From positions 1 through 27,988 of the IMG/VR virus record IMGVR_UViG_3300005747_000132: a stretch of 27,988 nucleotides of DNA. One strand, given 5' to 3'. The DNA is from a virus. This document shows, in pieces, positions 1-7,671 of this stretch. The number at the start of each line of letters is the position of its first letter. Within the stretch, counting starts at the first letter, position 1. The translations under genes and the position numbers were made by a program. The notes beneath the pieces are model-generated. The model did not search any database. It had not been told where the DNA came from and worked only from the letters and a program-made list of their open reading frames with translations.

Positions 1-3
1 ACC

Positions 4-2922
4 TTATGAAATGTTAATCGTGCCAACCATGCCGGCATGGAATTGACATTGATAATACAATGTTGATGGAGCATTCATTGGTACTTCAAAAATTATTACA
101 CCGTTTGCACTACCTGAAACACCAGTTGTGTATTGATTTCCTGTACCTGTTCCTGCAGTTGTTTTTATTAACAACGGATGTGCGCCACCTGTACCTGAGT
201 TATCAAGATAATATGTATTGCCTTTTCTAAAATATAAATCTGGATCATTTGGTGTTCCTGTTAATCCCGGGCCGCCTACTTGATAGTTACTTGCATCAGT
301 AGCATTAAATTCGTAACGATAACTTGGACCGTTTGCATTCACCCAGTTAGTTCCGTTATAAACTAACATTTGTCCTGTTTCAACTGAACTTAGATTAACA
401 TCAGTTAGTTGTGTTAAATTACTTGCACCGCCACTAGCAGTACTATTAATTGTAATAGTATCACTACTGTTATTAGTAGTAATTGAAATATCTGTTCCAG
501 CAACAAGTGTTAATGTATCTGTTGAAGATTCTGCTACAACATCATTTTGTCCTGCAACCACTATAGTTTCAAAAGAATTAGAACTACTACCTGATGAATT
601 AATTGTAATGTTACCTTCAGCATCACTTGCTGTAGTTACGTTTGTACCACCTATAATTTTTATACTTTCGCCAGGGCCTACATTTCTAATTGTAGAATCG
701 TCTGCACCAATACCAAAACTTGTAAGTGTGTTTTCGTCAACGTATTTTTTAGTAGCCGCATCTTGTGCATTTGTTGGATCTAATAATCTTACAATTTTAG
801 TATCTTGCAAATTAATTTCACCTACAACATCAAATAACAAATCATTTCCAGATTGTAATGTAGGAGTTCCTGCACCGCTACTTTGTATACTAGGTGCATC
901 GATAACTGCCGCTGTAATGGTGCCTGTGCTTGTAATAGAGCCTGTTGTACCAGTGATAGCAACATTTTGTACACTTAGAGTGTTTGTACCGTTATTCCAC
1001 GATAAACCGCTTGATGTGTTTACTAGTGTTGTTCCTGTTGCTGAGTAATATGCAATTCTACCTGCTAGACCACTTGTTACTGTTCCTGAGCCTCCTGCTC
1101 CTGCACTTGCATTAATTGTAATTTCATCAGTAGTTGGATCAGTAGTAAGTGTAATATTTGATCCTGCTACAAGTGTTAAAGTATCTGTTGTTGAATCTGC
1201 AACAACATCTCCCTGTCCATTTACACTGATAGTATTAAATGTATTTGCACTTGTGCTTGAATTAATAGTTAACGTGTCGCCAACAACTGCTGTTGTAATT
1301 CCTGTACCACCTGTAACTGTAAGTGTATCGCTTACTGTATTTGCTGTTGCTGTACCACTGTCACTGGCAATGTTTAACCAGTTAGGTGCATCGTTGTTTA
1401 TTGTTAGTGTACTTCCTGCAACAATAGTTCCAATTCCTGTACCGCCAGCAATAGTAATAGCATCGTCAGTTGTTGTCGGAGTTACTGTTCCGTTATCACT
1501 TACAACACTTGTAAATTTATTTTCATTATCTACAGCAAATGTAATTGTATCTGTAAGATTGTTTGTTGTAATTGTAAGTCCACTGCCGCCTGCTAAAGTT
1601 AATGTGTCATTTACAACATCAGCAACTACACTATTTTGTCCTGACACAGCAATAGTTTCAAACAAGTTTTGTGAACCACCTGATCCGCCTGTGTTTGTAA
1701 TAGTTACAGTATCTCCTACAATACTTGTAGTAATACCTACTCCGCCTGTAATTGTAAATGTATCAGTTATTGCGTTTGCAGTTGTAGTTCCTGTATCGGC
1801 TGTAAATGTTGCAAATACATTTTGTGAACTAGCAACTGTTCCTGGTTTCCATTTACCTGCAGAACCATCCCAAATCAGTGCTTGGTCAGTTGCTGGTGCT
1901 GTACTATCTACATTATTAAGATCACTTAATACCGCGGCCGCAACTCTTAAATCTGCTCTAGCATCTGCCCTTGTGTTTGTAAAATATAAATTATTTGTAC
2001 CTTCAGATAAACCGTCTGTGTCTGCAATATTGTTAGGTGATACAAATGCAAAGTTTCCTGCGCCATCTGTGCTTAATAAATCTCCTGACGAACCGTCAAC
2101 AACATCTACCTTTTCTATAGTAATTAAACTGTTAGGTATTTGTGAATAAGCAATTTGACCACTTAGATCAAAAAAGTTTGCTACTGTTCCTGCACCGCCA
2201 CCGCCACTAGACACTGTAATAAATGATAAATTTCCTGATCCGTCTGTAGCAAGTACTTGCCCCATAGTACCATCACTAACTTGTAGTTCATTAACTCCAA
2301 CAGTGTTTGCTTTAAGTTGTACATTATCAGTGGTACCTGTTACATCACCGCCTACATTGTAGTTAGAAGGAAAAGTAATATCGCCAAAACTTAAAACTCC
2401 ACTACCATTAGTAGTTAAAAATTGTCCTGCACTACCATCTGAAAAATTTAGTTCATTTAGTGTAACACTTCCTGCTGGAACACTTGCACTTGTAATAGGT
2501 GAAAAACCTCTAACATTAATTTCAGCACCATCAATTGGTGGACTTTGTGAACTATCTTCTTCGGTAAAACTTAATATGTTAGAGTCAAATATTCTAAAAT
2601 CTTTATTTGCTCTCATTTGAACACCATTGTTTGTTACAATAATGTCATTAGCGTTTGCTACATTGTTTGTTAGTATAAATTCGTATGTTGTTCCGTCGCC
2701 TATAAAGTATTCTGTAAAAGCAAACGGAAATGGTCCCATGCTTCCCCATGCGGATCCATTGTAAATTTCCATTACATTTAAATCTGTGTTATATCGAATT
2801 TCACCTTGGTTTGGTGATGGATTTCTATTTGCTGTATTGCCACGCGGTACTGTTATACCCGTGCTACCGTCAAATACTAAACTCCCTGATATTTGTCCAC
2901 TTGATACTCTAGTTCTTGCCAT
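4..2922 (-). CDS. Tail fibre/adhesin with beta-repeats and C-terminal cupredoxin-like domain
   Basis: This 972-residue virion fibre candidate is built from modules. Residues about 22-65 carry the fibre motif shared across this window (VPRGNTANR, then GEIRYNT and a closing W). Residues about 70-140 carry an FIGDGTTYEF-type module also seen in the 1559-residue fibre. Residues about 370-610 and 785-830 hold repeats of about 40-45 residues with cores such as DTLTVTGGTGITT and DTLTLVAG, which look like short beta-strands of a fibrous stalk. The last 105 residues look like a cupredoxin fold: His915 (GAHPLL), Cys959, His962 and Met965 (YYQCQFHAGMVGT), with the C-x2-H-x2-M spacing of amicyanin. AAGGA lies ahead of the start and a late-promoter-like CTAAATA just upstream. 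Fibre role is inferred from repeats and shared modules; host receptor unknown. It stands divergent to the oxygenase operon. The stop codon lies three bases from the window edge. Confidence 0.85.
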   Translation of the reverse strand: MARTRVSSGQISGSLVFDGSTGITVPRGNTANRNPSPNQGEIRYNTDLNVMEIYNGSAWGSMGPFPFAFTEYFIGDGTTYEFILTNNVANANDIIVTNNGVQMRANKDFRIFDSNILSFTEEDSSQSPPIDGAEINVRGFSPITSASVPAGSVTLNELNFSDGSAGQFLTTNGSGVLSFGDITFPSNYNVGGDVTGTTDNVQLKANTVGVNELQVSDGTMGQVLATDGSGNLSFITVSSGGGGAGTVANFFDLSGQIAYSQIPNSLITIEKVDVVDGSSGDLLSTDGAGNFAFVSPNNIADTDGLSEGTNNLYFTNTRADARADLRVAAAVLSDLNNVDSTAPATDQALIWDGSAGKWKPGTVASSQNVFATFTADTGTTTANAITDTFTITGGVGITTSIVGDTVTITNTGGSGGSQNLFETIAVSGQNSVVADVVNDTLTLAGGSGLTITTNNLTDTITFAVDNENKFTSVVSDNGTVTPTTTDDAITIAGGTGIGTIVAGSTLTINNDAPNWLNIASDSGTATANTVSDTLTVTGGTGITTAVVGDTLTINSSTSANTFNTISVNGQGDVVADSTTDTLTLVAGSNITLTTDPTTDEITINASAGAGGSGTVTSGLAGRIAYYSATGTTLVNTSSGLSWNNGTNTLSVQNVAITGTTGSITSTGTITAAVIDAPSIQSSGAGTPTLQSGNDLLFDVVGEINLQDTKIVRLLDPTNAQDAATKKYVDENTLTSFGIGADDSTIRNVGPGESIKIIGGTNVTTASDAEGNITINSSGSSSNSFETIVVAGQNDVVAESSTDTLTLVAGTDISITTNNSSDTITINSTASGGASNLTQLTDVNLSSVETGQMLVYNGTNWVNANGPSYRYEFNATDASNYQVGGPGLTGTPNDPDLYFRKGNTYYLDNSGTGGAHPLLIKTTAGTGTGNQYTTGVSGSANGVIIFEVPMNAPSTLYYQCQFHAGMVGTINIS
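474..1810 (-). repeat. Coding repeats of the 972-residue fibre stalk
   Basis: Degenerate repeats of about 40-45 codons encode alternating units such as SDTLTVTGGTGITT and DTLTLVAGSNITLTT. The densest stretch is positions 1105-1810. A further unit lies at about 430-570, separated by a non-repeat segment. They are protein repeats within one reading frame, not a mobile or CRISPR element. Confidence 0.6.
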
Positions 2923-2943
2923 ACGATTATTCCTTGTTACGTA

Positions 2944-2950
2944 TATTTAG
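2944..2950 (-). promoter_or_regulatory. Candidate late promoter CTAAATA for the 972-residue fibre
   Basis: On the minus strand the sequence CTAAATA matches the core of the GACTAAATA motif found before three other structural genes in the window and resembles the T4 late promoter TATAAATA. With T4 geometry, transcription would start near 2938 and leave a leader of about 16 bases containing AAGGA before the ATG at 2922. Based on motif and position only. Confidence 0.45.
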
Positions 2951-3000
2951 CGTGTAGCCAAAGATACGCTTTACGTAAAATATATAACATAATTAAGTAT

Positions 3001-3756
3001 ATGCTGTTAAAACACAATTATTGGTTCTATACGTCTGCACTATCAAACGAGTTTTGCGATAGTGTACTTGCGTTAGGCAAAAACAAAATAGAAGAAATCA
3101 AACAGAATGAAGGTTCTGCGGAAGGTTGGACGTGGGGAGGTGGAGAAAAAAGTAACAAACCAGAAGCAAATCCCCAAACAGATAAAACCCGTAGTGAGTT
3201 AATTGAAGAAGGTATTCAGCCAGAATCTACTTACGTAAGAGATAGTGAAGTATCTTGGTTAGATGATGAATGGGTTTATGATGAAATTACTCCATATGTA
3301 GAACTAGCAAATTACAATGCAGGCTGGAACTTTGATATTGATTTTCACGAATCTTTTCAATTTACAAAATATAATCCTGCAGGATTTTATGGGTGGCACA
3401 GAGACGGAAACAGCGACCATTTAGGAAAATTTAAAAGATTTATTCCAGGTATAACACACGAAGATGAAGGCAGAATTCCTACAGGACACACACTTAATCC
3501 AGACATGGTAGGAAAAGTAAGAAAGTTAAGTGTAACAATCAATATTGCTGAACCTGAAAGTTATGAAGGTGGAGATTTAAAGTTCGATTTTGGTGAACAT
3601 ACAGACAGCGGCAATCGTTTTCATACATGCGAGGAAATACGCCCACGGGGAAGTATAATTGTATTTCCTAGTTTTTTACCCCATTGTGTTACTCCTGTAA
3701 CAAAAGGTACAAGGTACAGTTTAGTACTATGGAGTTTAGGAAGGCCATTTAGATGA
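3001..3756 (+). CDS. 2OG-Fe(II) oxygenase, PKHD/prolyl-4-hydroxylase-like
   Basis: This 251-residue protein looks like a 2-oxoglutarate/Fe(II)-dependent dioxygenase of the prolyl/PKHD hydroxylase type. The double-stranded beta-helix signature is complete: HxD at His133/Asp135 (YGWHRDG), distal iron ligand His228 (FLPHCVTPV) and a 2OG-binding Arg238 (GTRYSLVLW). Such enzymes hydroxylate a substrate while turning 2OG and O2 into succinate and CO2; the substrate here is unknown. An insertion of about 35 residues rich in charge lies between HxD and the next strand (RKLSVTINIAEP). It is the first gene of the plus-strand operon and overlaps the next gene by ATGA. No good ribosome-binding site precedes the ATG, and no late-promoter motif lies on the plus strand upstream, so an early or middle promoter is likely but not identified. 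Confidence 0.88.
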   Translation: MLLKHNYWFYTSALSNEFCDSVLALGKNKIEEIKQNEGSAEGWTWGGGEKSNKPEANPQTDKTRSELIEEGIQPESTYVRDSEVSWLDDEWVYDEITPYVELANYNAGWNFDIDFHESFQFTKYNPAGFYGWHRDGNSDHLGKFKRFIPGITHEDEGRIPTGHTLNPDMVGKVRKLSVTINIAEPESYEGGDLKFDFGEHTDSGNRFHTCEEIRPRGSIIVFPSFLPHCVTPVTKGTRYSLVLWSLGRPFR

Positions 3757-4421
3757 GCGACGAAATTCAAAATTTTTTTAAAGATAATGGTTATGTTGTA
3801 ATCAACAACTTTATAGATAAGCAATTTGCACACATACTTTATGAATATATAAAGATAAATGTACAACGTTCAGATTACAAATATCAAAATGATATAGATT
3901 TATACAACGAGCATTGGGACGGTAATTGGATTGATCCACAAGCACCCGGGGCATACAGTAGGTATGGAGATCCAATGTTTGATACAATTTTAAATGAAGC
4001 ATCTAATATCATGCAAAATTATACAGGCTCTAATACTATTCCTACCTATAGTTATTATAGATTGTATACACAAAACGATGAACTAGTAAGACACAAAGAT
4101 CGACCTAGTTGTGAAATTAGTACAACACTTTGTATTGGTTATGATGTTGAAAATGTAGATCAAAATACATATCCAGATTATAATTGGCCTATGTGGGTAC
4201 AAAATAAAAACGGTGAAGAACTACCTATAAAACTTTATCCAGGTGATATGATTATATACAGAGGTCATGAGATAGATCACTGGCGTGAACCTTTTAAAGG
4301 ACGCAATCATGCACAGGTATTCTTACATTACAACGACGAAGATGGTCCTTTTGCTAAAAAATGGGATGGCCGCCCTATTTTAGGTATACCAAGAGGGTTC
4401 CAAACAAGGAGAGAAAAATGA
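3753..4421 (+). CDS. 2OG-Fe(II) oxygenase-like protein (paralogue of 7015-7671)
   Basis: This 222-residue protein has a recognisable dioxygenase core. His114/Asp116 (VRHKDRPSCEIS) form an HxD, and His176 (IDHWREPFKGR) is the likely third iron ligand, with Arg184 eight residues on as a candidate 2OG-binding residue. It aligns by eye with the protein at 7015-7671 over the whole second half: shared steps are the YxYxRxY strand, H-x-D-R-x-S, PGD-x-x-x-Y-x-G, HWR-x-P and GRPILG/TRPMLG. The start codon sits inside the last codons of the gene before it (ATGA overlap), with GGAAGG upstream. Its stop overlaps the next start in the same way. Substrate unknown. The reading as an active oxygenase rests on the retained metal triad. 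Confidence 0.82.
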   Translation: MSDEIQNFFKDNGYVVINNFIDKQFAHILYEYIKINVQRSDYKYQNDIDLYNEHWDGNWIDPQAPGAYSRYGDPMFDTILNEASNIMQNYTGSNTIPTYSYYRLYTQNDELVRHKDRPSCEISTTLCIGYDVENVDQNTYPDYNWPMWVQNKNGEELPIKLYPGDMIIYRGHEIDHWREPFKGRNHAQVFLHYNDEDGPFAKKWDGRPILGIPRGFQTRREK

Positions 4422-4762
4422 GTTTTGATTTAAACAACCTAAGTGAAGAAATGTTTAATTACGATAATTTAAATGATGAACATAAAAAGGCGGCAGTTGA
4501 AATATTACGTCTTATGCAACAACACGGTGATCCTTTAATTGTAAACGAACTAGTTAAGAAAAACTTTGCATTAGATCCTATGCCTAAAATAAACCCTGAA
4601 GAAAGTTTATTTGTAAAAGCATGTAAAGAAGGTGGACAATATGTCAACATACAAGGACATGTAGAAGATAATGGGGTTCTATATCCTGTTTGTAGTATAA
4701 CAGATGACATAAGAAAATTAGATCAGTTATTTGGTGTAATTAAAGATTTTAAAGTTGAATGA
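4418..4762 (+). CDS. Small protein of unknown function in oxygenase operon
   Basis: I do not recognise this 114-residue protein. The start at 4418 is chosen over an in-frame upstream ATG at 4361 because AAGGAGAG lies just before it and it gives the same ATGA overlap as its neighbours. The first 60 residues look helical (residues such as NDEHKKAAVEILRLMQQHG). The second half has short beta-like segments (GGQYVNIQGHVEDNG, then PVCSITDD) and two cysteines. No signal peptide or membrane segment is visible. Its place between an oxygenase and the carbamoyltransferase, overlapping both, suggests it works with them, perhaps as an accessory subunit; that is inference only. Confidence 0.8.
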   Translation: MSFDLNNLSEEMFNYDNLNDEHKKAAVEILRLMQQHGDPLIVNELVKKNFALDPMPKINPEESLFVKACKEGGQYVNIQGHVEDNGVLYPVCSITDDIRKLDQLFGVIKDFKVE

Positions 4763-6420
4763 AAGTAGTAGGTATTAATCGTATCCATAATAGTGCAGTG
4801 ACCTATTTAGAAAATGGGGAACTTAAATTCCATCTGGAAAATGAAAGACTATCAAACATAAAATACGATTCATATCCTTTTTTAACATTAAACAAACTAA
4901 AAACATATACAAAAGATATTGACAGTCTTGCTATTGCAGGATGTAATAATCTAAAAACTTTTGAAGATTTTACTTCAAGTGATGTGTATAGCGAATATGT
5001 ACAAGGTCTAAATAAAAGTTTTTTAGACAAAGGATTTGATGTATGTGATTATGGAATGGATCATCATTTCTTACATGCCGCACATGCTTTTTACAACAGT
5101 GGATTTGACACTGCACTATGTATAGTAAAAGATGGCATGGGCAGTGAATATCCTATTACAGACAGCAATTTTAAATCAGGAAGTTATGGTAGAGAAATAT
5201 CAAGTGTATTTGAAGGTTCCTATCCTAACATGTTTTATCAAGTTGAAAGAGAAGTTTATGTTCCGTTTGACTGTAACTATACCAGCGACAATGTAACTTA
5301 TACAAACACCGTAAGTGAAGGATTAGCCTTCCAAAAAACAGCAAAACATTTTGGATTTCACGAATTAGATGCTGGAAAAGTAATGGGAATGGCAAGTTAC
5401 GGTAAGCCTGATCCTAATGTTCCTCCTATATATGTAGATAATAAAATTAATCCAGAATTGTTTAATAATGAATTATCAACTACAAAAGAAGTTACATTAA
5501 ACGTAAAAAATTATCCATATTTAGATACAGATGATTTTCAAATACAAGCAAATTTTGCTCGTGCTTTACAAGAAGCAACACAACACAAAGTACTGAATGA
5601 TATAATTAGATTGGTAGAAAAAACTGGACACAATAATGTTTGTTTATCAGGTGGTTATTTTTTAAATTGTGTTGCCAATTATTATTACAAAAAACGCTTA
5701 CCAAAAAATATTAATTTATACATAGAACCAATTAGTAGTGATGCTGGAACAAGTTTTGGTGCGGCCAAATACTTGCACCATACAAGTACTAAAGACACTA
5801 CTAAAAGGCCTCTTAAAACGCTATACACGGGCCTACAGTACACGTTAACACTTGATGACATACAAACTACTACATACAGCAATACAGATGCTAAAACAGT
5901 CGCAAATCTAATTGCTGATGGAAATATTGTTGCTATATATCAAGGTAGAAGCGAAGGTGGGCCTAGAGCATTAGGTAATAGATCAATACTTTTTGATCCA
6001 CGCAATCCAAAAGGAAAAGATATTGTAAACACTGTTAAAAACAGAGAATGGTTTAGGCCGTTTGCAGGAACTATACTTTTGGAAAAAGTAAATGATTGGT
6101 TTGATATGGCAGGCTTAGATGAATCTCCATATATGATGTACGCTGTAGATACAGTAAAAAATAAGATAGATAGTATACCTGCAATTAATCATATAGATAA
6201 TACATGTAGAGTACAAACACTCACACAAAAACAAAATCCAAATTTTTATAAACTAATAAAAGAATTTGAAAATATAACACAGGTTCCTATATTGTTTAAT
6301 ACAAGTTTTAATCTTGCAGGCGATTGTATAGTTGAAACAATACAAGATGCTATAGATACTCTACAAAAAAGCAAAATTGATTATTTGTATGTTCCCGAAT
6401 TAGGAGTATTAATAAAATGA
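4759..6420 (+). CDS. Carbamoyltransferase, NodU/CmcH/TobZ family
   Basis: This 553-residue protein has the two-domain layout of O-carbamoyltransferases. Family members move a carbamoyl group from carbamoyl phosphate, through carbamoyl-adenylate, onto a hydroxyl group of a sugar or antibiotic. The N-terminal ASKHA-like domain starts with VVGINRIHNSA and contains the metal-site histidines (DHHFLHAAHAF, His102, His103, His106, His109) and VKDGMG with Asp125. The GG-motif (LSGGYFLNCVAN) lies near residues 295-308. The C-terminal YrdC-like/carbamoyltransferase part has QGRSEGGPRALGNRS (about 394-408), NREWFRPFAG and FNTSFNLAGD. The length is typical of the family. The start overlaps the previous gene (ATGA), and its stop overlaps the next start. 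The acceptor is unknown; the flanking oxygenases could supply a hydroxyl to be carbamoylated. Confidence 0.93.
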   Translation: MKVVGINRIHNSAVTYLENGELKFHLENERLSNIKYDSYPFLTLNKLKTYTKDIDSLAIAGCNNLKTFEDFTSSDVYSEYVQGLNKSFLDKGFDVCDYGMDHHFLHAAHAFYNSGFDTALCIVKDGMGSEYPITDSNFKSGSYGREISSVFEGSYPNMFYQVEREVYVPFDCNYTSDNVTYTNTVSEGLAFQKTAKHFGFHELDAGKVMGMASYGKPDPNVPPIYVDNKINPELFNNELSTTKEVTLNVKNYPYLDTDDFQIQANFARALQEATQHKVLNDIIRLVEKTGHNNVCLSGGYFLNCVANYYYKKRLPKNINLYIEPISSDAGTSFGAAKYLHHTSTKDTTKRPLKTLYTGLQYTLTLDDIQTTTYSNTDAKTVANLIADGNIVAIYQGRSEGGPRALGNRSILFDPRNPKGKDIVNTVKNREWFRPFAGTILLEKVNDWFDMAGLDESPYMMYAVDTVKNKIDSIPAINHIDNTCRVQTLTQKQNPNFYKLIKEFENITQVPILFNTSFNLAGDCIVETIQDAIDTLQKSKIDYLYVPELGVLIK

Positions 6421-7013
6421 GTATTCAATTAGAACATTGGTTCCCTACTACTATAGGATATGTTTTTAATCCTCATCATGATAAAATAGAAAAAGATTTA
6501 ATTGAGCATTGTAAAAATTTAAAACTGTCTGTACAGCCGGGAGGACAAGACTGGTTGTCTAAAGATACATATAATACTAGTGACGGAAAACATGATTGTT
6601 TTGAAGATGAAAAATTTTCTACACTTAATAAATGGGTATCAGAACAAGTTAATAATTATGCTCAAATGCTTAAAATTAAAAATACATTAATCCCACATTG
6701 TAGTTGGTTTAATATATACGATAAAAATGATTACCAAGAGTTTCATGTACACCCTGGTCTAACTATAAGTGCAATTTATATGTTAGCAGGAGATAAAGAT
6801 AGTGCAAAGGTATATTTTAAAAGTCCTAAAAATGAGATGTTTCATATAGAATATGAAGAATTTTCTAATAATACATTTGGTACTATTAACTACAATGTTG
6901 ATGCAGGTAAACTATTAATGTTTACTAGTGATACTAGTCATAGTGTAGAACGTCATAATAACAGCAATGATAGAATAACAATATCTTACAACTTTATACA
7001 AGAAAGAAGTTAA
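6417..7013 (+). CDS. 2OG-Fe(II) oxygenase-like protein with HxH motif (TIGR02466/PF13759-like)
   Basis: This 198-residue protein resembles the TIGR02466 group of putative 2OG-Fe(II) oxygenases. The start of the core is QEFHVHPGLTISAIYML, where His110 and His112 replace the usual HxD. Later comes FTSDTSHSVERH with His175, and Arg186 in DRITISYNF as a candidate 2OG ligand. The N-terminus (EHWFPTTIGY) is also typical of this group, whose members often open with a 'fP..iy' segment. TTAGGAG precedes the start, and the ATG overlaps the carbamoyltransferase stop as ATGA. Function is unknown. Oxygenase activity is inferred from fold motifs, and the second metal ligand is unusual. Confidence 0.78.
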   Translation: MSIQLEHWFPTTIGYVFNPHHDKIEKDLIEHCKNLKLSVQPGGQDWLSKDTYNTSDGKHDCFEDEKFSTLNKWVSEQVNNYAQMLKIKNTLIPHCSWFNIYDKNDYQEFHVHPGLTISAIYMLAGDKDSAKVYFKSPKNEMFHIEYEEFSNNTFGTINYNVDAGKLLMFTSDTSHSVERHNNSNDRITISYNFIQERS

Positions 7014-7014
7014 A

Positions 7015-7671
7015 ATGAGTTTTAAAAAGGATTTATATAAAGAAATTAAAAGTGCAGTTCCTAAAGAAGTTTGCAGAGTAGCGGCTCGTGAATTTGAAAT
7101 GGCAAAAGACATTGCCACTGCGGCTGTTAGAGATGGACATAAATTTCCCTATCAAGATGAGATGGTTGAAAATAGTTTTAGTTGGTACAGTGCTTTAGCA
7201 TTTGAAAGTTTAAGTGATACAATAATAAAGGATATTGTTGAAAAAGAAATAGGAGAACCTGTTTTTCCTACATATACCTATGCAAGAATATACTATACAG
7301 GTGCAGAAATGAAATATCATATTGACCGAAGTAGTAGTGAATTTAGTGTATCATTATGTGTTAAAACAGATCCTAATCACCCGTGGCACTTAGGAATGGA
7401 AACGTTGCAAGGCGAAAGAAAATATATTGTACAAGAACCCGGGGATGCAGTATTATATAAAGGTAATGAACTTTTTCATTGGAGAGATCCTTACGAGGGA
7501 ACAGAACAAATAAATGCTTTTTTCTTTTTTGTAAGAGCAAAAGGTCCTAAAGCAGTTTTAAAATATGATACTAGACCTATGCTTGGTATGGGTCCTGAAA
7601 CTCGCAAATGGGATAGTGATAAACAATGGAAATTATTTCCAGGTCCAAAAGAAAATCCAACTCATGAATAA
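7015..7671 (+). CDS. 2OG-Fe(II) oxygenase-like protein (paralogue of 3753-4421)
   Basis: This 218-residue protein is a diverged copy of the gene at 3753-4421. His102/Asp104 (KYHIDRSSSEFS) give the HxD, His155 (LFHWRDPYEG) the third ligand. PGDAVLYKG and DTRPMLGM match PGDMIIYRG and DGRPILGI of the paralogue. The position of the paralogue's candidate 2OG-binding Arg184 is occupied by Thr/Glu (YEGTEQ), so cosubstrate binding may differ. The N-terminal 60 residues are unlike the paralogue and look helical (AAREFEMAKDIATAAVRDG). One base separates it from the previous stop, and the ribosome-binding site is weak (AGAAAG), which fits translational coupling. Its last eight bases overlap the next gene. 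Confidence 0.8.
   Translation: MSFKKDLYKEIKSAVPKEVCRVAAREFEMAKDIATAAVRDGHKFPYQDEMVENSFSWYSALAFESLSDTIIKDIVEKEIGEPVFPTYTYARIYYTGAEMKYHIDRSSSEFSVSLCVKTDPNHPWHLGMETLQGERKYIVQEPGDAVLYKGNELFHWRDPYEGTEQINAFFFFVRAKGPKAVLKYDTRPMLGMGPETRKWDSDKQWKLFPGPKENPTHE

Noticed and set aside
474-1810. Repetitive DNA considered as a CRISPR array or satellite
   Set aside because: Repeat units are degenerate, in one open reading frame and without equal spacers; they are protein repeats of a fibre.
1253-2149. Long plus-strand open frame of 298 codons opposite the 972-residue fibre
   Set aside because: It lies wholly opposite a well-supported fibre gene, its product is a low-complexity Val/Pro/Ser string mirroring the Thr/Gly/Val repeats on the other strand, and it has no family signature.
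7565-7663. Upstream in-frame start for the last oxygenase gene
   Set aside because: The extra 33 residues read another frame of the preceding gene's conserved C-terminus; the 7664 start fits the overlap pattern of the operon.
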